From Sipunculus nudus (taxonomy: Eukaryota; Annelida; Sipuncula; Golfingiida; Sipunculidae), in contig CM049307.1 of assembly GCA_026874595.1 (NCBI GenBank), forward strand, positions 55,943,870 to 56,007,869: a stretch of 64,000 bases of DNA, written 5' to 3'. Of the stretch, positions 40,101-49,596 are shown piece by piece. The notes beneath the pieces were generated by a model. It searched no databases. It was not told where the DNA came from and saw nothing but the letters and a program-made list of their open reading frames with translations. Positions within the stretch are counted from its first letter, which is position 1; each line of letters starts with the position of its first letter. The position numbers were made by a program, and so were the translations under genes.

Positions 40101-43100
40101 ATGCATGGATTTTGCTGGAAATAGTACTTAGGTGAGATATTATACTGATTAATATTTCAATCGAGTTTAATCAAAATCCATTATATTCCTTGAACGTTAT
40201 CTCGATGACACCACAAATTGGCCTGTACAAAGCAGCCTGGTGACCTCTGAACTCATTAAATATGTGTGAATTTTATTGCAGTAACACCACAAAGTAGCCA
40301 AGTGACCTCTGACCTCATTAAATATGCATGGACTTTTCCCATAAATGAACTTGGACGAGATCATCTATTGTTAAGTAGTTATGGTGAGGTTTGTTAAAAT
40401 TCATTAAAAGCCCCGGTAAGTTATCGAAGCCACACTAAAAATTACCGGACAGATGGTGGAGGTACCATAATTCCGGTATATCACGAAATAGACTGTAAGA
40501 TGGGCGTATAAAAAATCATTCATATTGTATATAAATTGCAATACACTAACTCTTGGTAATGGTGGAACCCTGGCATCATGGCTTCTTGCTCGGGGTGGAC
40601 TTGGTGAACGATCCCTCGGTCTGGCCCCCATGGTTGAATATGGCCTGAAGATCAAGTATAATTTATTACTTTCACAAAACATAAAAATAACCTGATCATA
40701 TGGGTCTGCTTTGCTTGAGTAAATAACATATTGCATTAAAAAATATTCTTAATACAAATTTATCTGAAATGGTTCAGGCCATGCCGTGCAGATGGCACTG
40801 TCTGGTAGTTGATGATGAAGATCACCAAATCTGTCTTATACATTGTGTCCTATAAAATTAAGTTTTGTAGCTGGAATGATTTTTCCATATATTTTTTAAT
40901 GAAAGTAGATTGATACATTTACCTAAGGGTCTGACATCTGATATTTTAAAACAGGTGCAAGCTTGAATGTTATAAACTTGTACAACAGAAGAACAGATAT
41001 TGTTAAATTTAATGAGCACTGCATGAAAAACTTTGCAATAATGAAATCTATTGAGGTATTTTAATTTTACTGTATTCTCTGGTACAGATGATCGAAATAT
41101 CTACCGGTACCCTTTCTGCTGGCTTCATTACCTATCATGTGATTTAGATGTAGCCTACATGGCTACAAATGACCAATTTTATACCTGAATGCATAATGTT
41201 ATACCCATATACTGATGGAGTCATTGAAACAAATTTAATTTCATTTCTTCAGATACAAATACCCATATCTTCATCATCATATCCTCATATGTAAGTTGAT
41301 AACCAATTTGAACATCTCTCAAGAAGGGGAGTTGGTCCTACACCAAAACCTTAGCTTTAGCAAATATGTATAGAGAGTTGTATGCAGTAATAGAGTCTGG
41401 CAGACATCTAAACCCACTTATTTCAAATGTACACAGACAAGCAAAAACTGTATAAGTCTTGGATCCAAAACAAAGCATACAAGAGAAAACAAGGCATGCA
41501 CAAACATTGGAAAGCAAATTTAGACAAATCATCTGTCGTACTGTGTCATGCAAGAAAAAGAAAGGGAACATACATGCATGACCATCATTATTACTGTTCC
41601 AGTAACCATAACAACCTTCATTTCAAGATTTTAAATTGTGAACATGTATCTATACTCTGAATGAATTCCAAATAATACAAATTTAAACAGGAATATGACA
41701 GAAATGAATTTCAACCCTAGCACAGAAACAATTTAAAAGCAATATAGCCTGGGGAAATGGGATATAAGCCCTTGTGCACAGACGTTTTATATCAGCTTGG
41801 AGAAAAATAGGAGATAAGCCCTGGTGCACAGACATACAGTGACTGGGCTAAAGTCCTGGTGTACATATATAAGCTGATTGGGATTTAAGCCAAGGTGATG
41901 CACAGACATCAGGCAAACAGGATTAACTGTAAGTGGTGATGCACAAATACAGGGTGAGTGGGATCTAACAATTGGTGCACAAAAATACTGCAAAAGGGAT
42001 TTCAGCCTGAAGAAGAGTCACATGGTATTCAACTACTGGGACTCAATGCAAAGACGACTGAATGAATGAAACTTGAGGCTTCATATCAACAACAGAGTGA
42101 ATGGAGCTAATGACATGATGAAAGGCTGCAAAGTTTTTTTCTAGGTAATGTATTTTGTCTGTGATGGAGTTCAGTGCATATGAATCGGATAAACTTCTTA
42201 GAACTTAGGTGTGTTTAATGTATACAGAAATGAAAGCAGGTTACAAACAAAGCCAACTCACACAAGAAAATATCAAGGGACTTATTATCAACTTGAAAGC
42301 CAAGGAATGATCAGGCAAATGCTATTAAATCATGAAGAGTAATGATCTTGGTGAGCATAGATAGAACATCAGAACACAATGTTCAACCCTGTAGGGATGC
42401 ACAATACAAGGTTGACCTTACCTTGGCAACCAGTCCAGCACTGACTGAGGGGCAGAGCTTAACAAAGAGGACAGGAAACAAGAGCTGTCATTCAATTATT
42501 ATTTACATAATTCTCATTAAATAAATCAGTCCAGCTTTGAAGCATATCATCTTTCTATCATTTATTGTAAAATAAAAACAGACAGCAGGAAAAATGGTTT
42601 TTGAGATTCTGGTAGTTAACATAAGATAATGAAAGAGGTATACCTTTTTAAGGAGTCAGCATGTTTTAGTGTTTATGTTATTCTATCAGTCAACTGTCTG
42701 AATCCTCAATAAATGATCAATTTATGATTGAAAAGTTATCTTTTATAATCTTAGGGATGACAGTACAGGATGCAGTGGGAGATTGTAAATGCATCAGGTA
42801 AGCTATACAGATGTAGTGAGTAGGCTCAAAGCTCCCATGAAGGAGACATAACTTCATATACATCTGGAAAAAACATGGTTTTGTTCTGTACCTGTGTGAA
42901 TATCACCTACCTGTGGTGAAGTTTTGTGCTGTTTTTATCTGTAATCACCTACATTTGATGTAGTTTTGTGCTGTTTTATCTGTAATCACCTACATTTGAT
43001 GAGGTTTTGTCCTGTATTTGTCTGTAAGCACACACCTGTGATGTGGTTTTGCGCTGTATTTGTCTGGGGCTGTTCTTGGCCTCTGTGTAGAGGTTAGTCT

Positions 43101-46100
43101 AGGCTCCAGTCCTGAGGATCCTATGGACAGTATGTCACTTCCCAGTTCACCGTTTACCCAGTCAGGGACTTGATTATCCTGTGGATGAAATCTATGTTAT
43201 AAGTGATATATAACCAAGGTCATTCTTTTCTGCAATGTAAAGAAATCAACTAATTACAATAGAATTCTTGTCATTTGGATCAATTATGTAACTGTTCATT
43301 GCAAATTTTGATTTAACTTATTTTTATATAATTATAGTCATATACAATTTTTACCCAAATCCTTATTAGATGATTTACTTCACAATACTTAAGCAGCCAC
43401 TGTGGACATCAGGTCATTTTCTGACAACTGGCAATAATATAATCCTGACTGGTAATATCATTATTACTTCATTTGTAAATGGGACCAGCACTAAGACAGA
43501 TTCCTGTATTATGAATAAATATCTTGGAGATAGTTCCAGGAATTTTAAATAAAATTTATCATATAAAGTTTAATGTTTTGTGTACCAAAAAAAAAAAGTA
43601 TCTACCCATTTACTTACTTGCTTTAATCCAGTCCCCTTCATGTCATCAAAATATATAGACTGAAAATACATAAACACAGGTACAACTGATCAGGTACTTA
43701 CAACTTAGAGACAAATATTACATAAACAAGAGTTGATATTTCCTAATTGTTCCAAGTATTTTTCATGATCAAAAATTTATAAACATACACTGAGTCACAG
43801 ATTTTGTACTGGACCACAGTCTCCAAATTCAAAACAATGATCTGTGTAAAATTTTGACTGGTTATGTGAAATAGAATATTTTTTCTATTTTATATCATTA
43901 TCATCATTATATCATTATATAGTATGATTAGATATTATGTTTATTGATTAATTATGGTGAATGTAAGGGGTAGTTATCAGCACAGCGTTTACACAACACA
44001 CTGGTTTGTGTAAGGCTACCAGCAATGGTCAGTGACTCTACAAGGGAAAACTTTGATCCTCTCAATACTACAGCAAGATACATGTTGGTATCACTGAACA
44101 CTTGGACCCCAAGAACTGAGAGTCAAAAAGAGAATTTAAGAATCACAGACACTTGCCTCTGCGATCCTGAAAGTCCTGCAATGTGTGATTACCATCATGG
44201 TTCTAATTACAAACTTGAGAGTGAGGTGAGGGAGAGGGGGAGAGAGAGAGGTAGAGGGAGAGAGAGAGAAATGCTGCTAATACTAAAACAAGAACTGAGC
44301 TGCACCAAAAAAAAACAAACATTTCTAGTGATCATGATAGGAATAACAGTGATTGTGATAAAAGGTGTACCATATATGCTGGTAGTGTAGGTAGTGGCCC
44401 TGGTTCAGGTTTTTCTGTGAACGGACCCTCCAAGTGACCACGCCTCAACATATGTAATAACAGATGAGCATACATATTGCGATTTTTTCTGAAAAGCAAA
44501 TATATACCATACAATAAAGAGCAGTATACACATACACAATAAATACATATATATAAATATATACACACACATATGTCCAACTCTAACATATTTTGAATGA
44601 ATATTACAATATACCTGTACATTAAATATAGACGGTTATATGGTAGCCTGAAGGACATGGTGTGTGTGATTAGATATAAAAGTAAATCTAAAAATATATT
44701 TTCTTATTGATACTTATTGCAAGATATCTTCAAATTTTGGTCTTTGATAGGAACATGCATTTACTTTGTTCATACTGCACAGTTAGGTCTATGGGTATGT
44801 TCTTCAACAACTTCAGTAAAGCCCTATTAGCCATTAATTATGCAACTTTTTATAGTAACTGTGTCAAGCTAGAGTCAAGCCTACTCACATTATTTTACAC
44901 TGGGAAAATTATTGTCAAACAATTCATGACCACAGACAAAAATTTCAAAGGGACATAATCAGGAGCTAAATTAGGCCTATTCTTTCACACTATCAGTTCA
45001 GTTTTACTTTTAAAGAAATCTTTCCCAGCAAAACCATCCCAGCACATGGTCTCATTTTCTTGCATACGGCTGTTTAACACCATGTTATGGCTCTGCTTGT
45101 TGGTAAACAGTCTGTTTACCATAACAAGGCCGTGTGACTGGATGTTCGATTAAGAGGGACAACACATGGTTTTTCAGCAAGCAGAAACACGTATAAAATT
45201 TTTTGGCCAAGTCTCCTGATTGACACGTGTTTTGGCTCAGTGATGCACACGGCCCAATGCGCTGTGTTTATGTTTACACCTGTCATCGCGCCCCGTCCAC
45301 TGTTTCAAACATTCGTTTACAGGAGAAAGCAAACGGTCTCAGGGCAATATTTTGGCAGGTACATATTTATTTTAAAGGGGAGAAGCTATTTTTCGTATTA
45401 ACTCAACATGCTTTAATTATAGGTGATGGGCCCCTTCAAATAAAGAGACAGGAACACAAAGTATAAAGTGGCACCAACTTCATACTTATGAGTGCATCTG
45501 TTAAAAAGGTGCTTTTGTCTACTACTATACCACAATGATATGGTGGACATGTTTACCTTCCATGTATTCCTGAGGCTGGTGGGTCACAGAATTTCTTGAT
45601 CCATAAAGCACATCTCTGTCGGTCTGTGAAAGATGATCAACTATTATTTCTAAGGATGATTGTATATCAGATTCATATATTTATACCATATTAATAATTA
45701 TACAAGGGACCCACAGGGCATGACACTCAGCTGAATGTTGTAAAATTTCAGCAAATACAATATATAATTAATACGGGATATGGCTAATACCGATACTCTT
45801 GTGCGTGGAGGCATTAAATGACTGCATGCTTGAACAAGGTACCCATGGGTCACGGCGCTCAGCTCATCGTGATTGGACTATGAATGTTTCTCCACTGTGA
45901 TACTATATCGAGTCGATAAAGCTTATGAATATCATGTACATGTTGGGCTATTATAAAGGAATGTAATGTAATATGTGAGTAAATGATAAATGAAATTACC
46001 TGACTGATGGATTAATAGAGTCAAATAAAGTGGTTCATTTTTTAAATTAATTTAGGAGGGGTTGAAAATTGTGATATATTTGAGCAAATATGAATGCAAT

Positions 46101-49100
46101 GACAGCAGTTATAAGCAGTAGTAGAATGATGATAAGGCTATTTGTTGAAGGATCTAAAGTGTATGGTAGTCTGCAAGCGTTCAATTTGACAGATATGATG
46201 TTATGATTAACTATGCTGATGAAGTGATTTATGAATAAGTGACTGTATGACACAATATCTCTTTAGTCTTGACAAGGTACATTATTGTGATGCCCACTAT
46301 GTCTACATATTACACAATATTGACATAATTTCTGGCATGTACATAGGTACCTTAGACGAATAGTTATACAAAATATTAAAGTATGAATATATCTGATTCA
46401 TCTTGTTCTTGCTTACTGAGGCTGACTTTGGGATGAGGTTCGGAGAAGGGAAAAGTGAGGGCAGCACGAAGGTGGATGTAGAAATATTCTATTGTAATGT
46501 TTTTCATTTATATAAGAATATGAAAAGCTAAGAGGAAAGGGGCCCTCCTACTTGGTTATAGTAAAGTTCTAAATATATGATTGCAAACTAATACTTTGAC
46601 AAGACTGTCATGAAGAAAAACAGTAAAAGTTTTGAGATACTGTGTTGCATACGAAAATTTACAGATGGACAGGCAAGTGGACAGAATGGACTAATACCTT
46701 TATTTCACTTTCAAGAGAATAATGCATTTAAGTTTATATATAATCCTATTTTTTTAAGCAGATCCACTTTTTCCATTAAGAAGTTTTTATCTGAATCATT
46801 TTTTTATTTACAGGTTTATAAATTTTTAATTAAAAAACCTGAAAATATAAGTTAAAATATTGGAATTGTTGCAAAAGTTGCAATCATTATATATACAGAG
46901 TAAAAAACATTGGGTCATATTATGCATACACATATATTTTACTATTTTTAAATCATAAATGTTTAAACTGATTTTAAAAGAAAATAATGCCACAACATGG
47001 CATCTACAAGAATATTACTTGAATCACTATTTAAAAGTTTTGCACATTGGAGTTTTCAGGACATGCTTAATTTTATTCACCAAAATAAAATAAAAGTAAA
47101 TTTGATAAAATAAAACATCTTTTCAAATAAAGTATACACACTGTTGGTTGAATGAGGGACAAACAATATCATTGTGCTAATTACTATCCCAGTTTTAATT
47201 AATTACTGGAATTAATAGTCAATTTCACACCTGGTGAAGTTTTTACTCTTCTGAAGTAAGGAATTACTTATCTCATGAACATCCACACTTTCACAGCAAT
47301 TAACCACTTTGTGGACACAATTAAATGTACACTTTAATCATTGTAACCCTGGTGGTTCAATACAAACTCTAAAATGTAGCATGTCCAAGAATAAAATAAA
47401 ATACAGAAAAATTATAACATTCATCTAGTTTATGCACCAGCTGGGGGGGGGGGGGGATGAGTGCATGGCAGAGGAGAAGCCTGCTAGTAGTGGCCAAGCT
47501 GGGCCAAGGTAAGCTGCCTGGGGTGGGTTACATAATGCAAGTGAAGGCTGTACTACTAGGTGGGCTAGATGTAAACAACACTTGACATGGTGTATGAAAA
47601 CATGAATAAAAGCTATTCATTCCAATCAATTTCTTTTGAAAGTTCAGATTTTAAAAGATTAAATCCTTATGCATACATGCTGGGAAAATTAAATCAACAG
47701 TGCCAAAGTTGGACAAAATTTAAGGTATTGATTTTTTATTTATGCTAATAACTTGAAAAATTTGCAAAATTCAGATCTAATTTTGGGTAAACAATTGAAT
47801 CTTGATTAAATAAAGTTATATTCCTGAAAAAAAGTCTCTAGGTTCAGCAATTCTCATGTTAGGTGATTAAATATATTTCCTGATTTTTTAAAAAATTGCA
47901 TTCTGTTTTGGCCCATAACTTCAAAATAATACCCAATACTGACCTAATTTTTGGTATGTTCATAGAAAATGTATAAAAGAATGTGAATACTAAATACGAT
48001 CAAAAACAGATCAGTGGTTTTGATATTAGGCAGCCTTGAAGTGTAACAATGGCTTTTTTTATGGAAAACAGAGTTTTTTTTTCATAATATCTTGAAGGAA
48101 CAAAGTCCTAATGACCCAATTTTTGGTATGGTAGGAGATTTTTGGGATACTAAAAATATGTCAACAGCCTGGGGAGCATAGAGATGTGCACTGAATGACC
48201 TACAGTCATCAAAGTGGACTGCTTGACAATGTAAGGGAAAACAACAAGAGCCTCCAAAAAAATTCAATAACTAGCCTAAATTTGCAGCTTTTATTTTCAA
48301 ATTTTAGATTTTAACAGATTAAATCCTTATGTGTACATGGTGTGAAAATTAAATCCACAGTACTTACAGGAAAAAAACGTGCCATGGCCAAAGTTGGGCA
48401 AAATTTAAGGTACCAATTTTATATTTTTGCCAATATTTAAAAAAATTTAACAAATTTTGATCTAATTTTTGGTATACAATTAAATTTTGATTAATTAAAG
48501 TTGTATTACTGGAAAAAAGTCCCTACCTTTAACACTTTTGGTCTTAAGTGACCAAATATCTTCCTGATTTTTTTATAAAGTCCATTATGTTTGGGCCCAT
48601 AACTTTTTTAAATTATATAAAACTGACTTAATATCTCGCATGTTCATAGGAACTATATAGAGGAATATTTATGGTAAATAAGAAGAAAACCAGATGAGTG
48701 GTTTTGATATTAGGCAGTCCTGAAGTGTGAAAATAGATTTCTAATAAAAAATTGAGGTTTTTCCTTAATATCTCAAAGGAACGAAGTCCTATTGACCCAA
48801 TTTTTGGCATGGTAGGAGATTATGGGGACATCTAACTGTATGCCGAAATTCAGTTTCGTAGGTCCAACGGTGTCGAAACGTGCCAGTCTTACGGACGGAC
48901 ATCCAGACGGACAGACATCCAGACGGACAGACAGACAGACGGACGGACGACGAACAATGGACCATGACTATAGCTCAGATGACTTATAGTCAGCTGAGCT
49001 AAAAATTGCAGGCAAACAACTAGTGCCCCCTAGCGTCCAGCCTGACCCGCCCATCCATTCAACACAGACGTGTGGGCACTGGACATAGTGTTTTTAATTG

Positions 49101-49518
49101 CAGATCATCCTGATACTTAATATTTATCATATTTATTATGCTGCGATTAAACATATTACAGAAACATGAAAAGACACATGAAACATGAAACATGCTGCAT
49201 CCTGCACGGTTTGCATTAGAATTTGATCTTGAATCAACTGCCTTGTAGAATGATATAAGAGAAACGAACACAGGGTCTTTCAGTCATTGATAAATGTCAA
49301 ATTTTGCAAGTTTACTTTATTTTTCTGATATTCTGGTACCAAACAATTGTAACCTGGTATTTATCCAATGATCATTTTAATTAATTTGAGTCCATAGCGT
49401 ATTTAAGCTAAAAAAGTGGGGGTAGTCAGTTTTGCCGTGCTGAGTGTCATGCTGCGCCACCAGTCGTTTTCTCCGCCATCTACATGAGAAGCTGCATAAG
49501 TGATATCCCGTATTCTGT

Positions 49519-49596
<78 letters not shown>

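Noticed and set aside
44025..44390. 121-codon frame with an Arg/Glu-rich stretch
   Set aside because: The charged stretch is a GA microsatellite, and the frame ends antisense to CEP112 exon 3.
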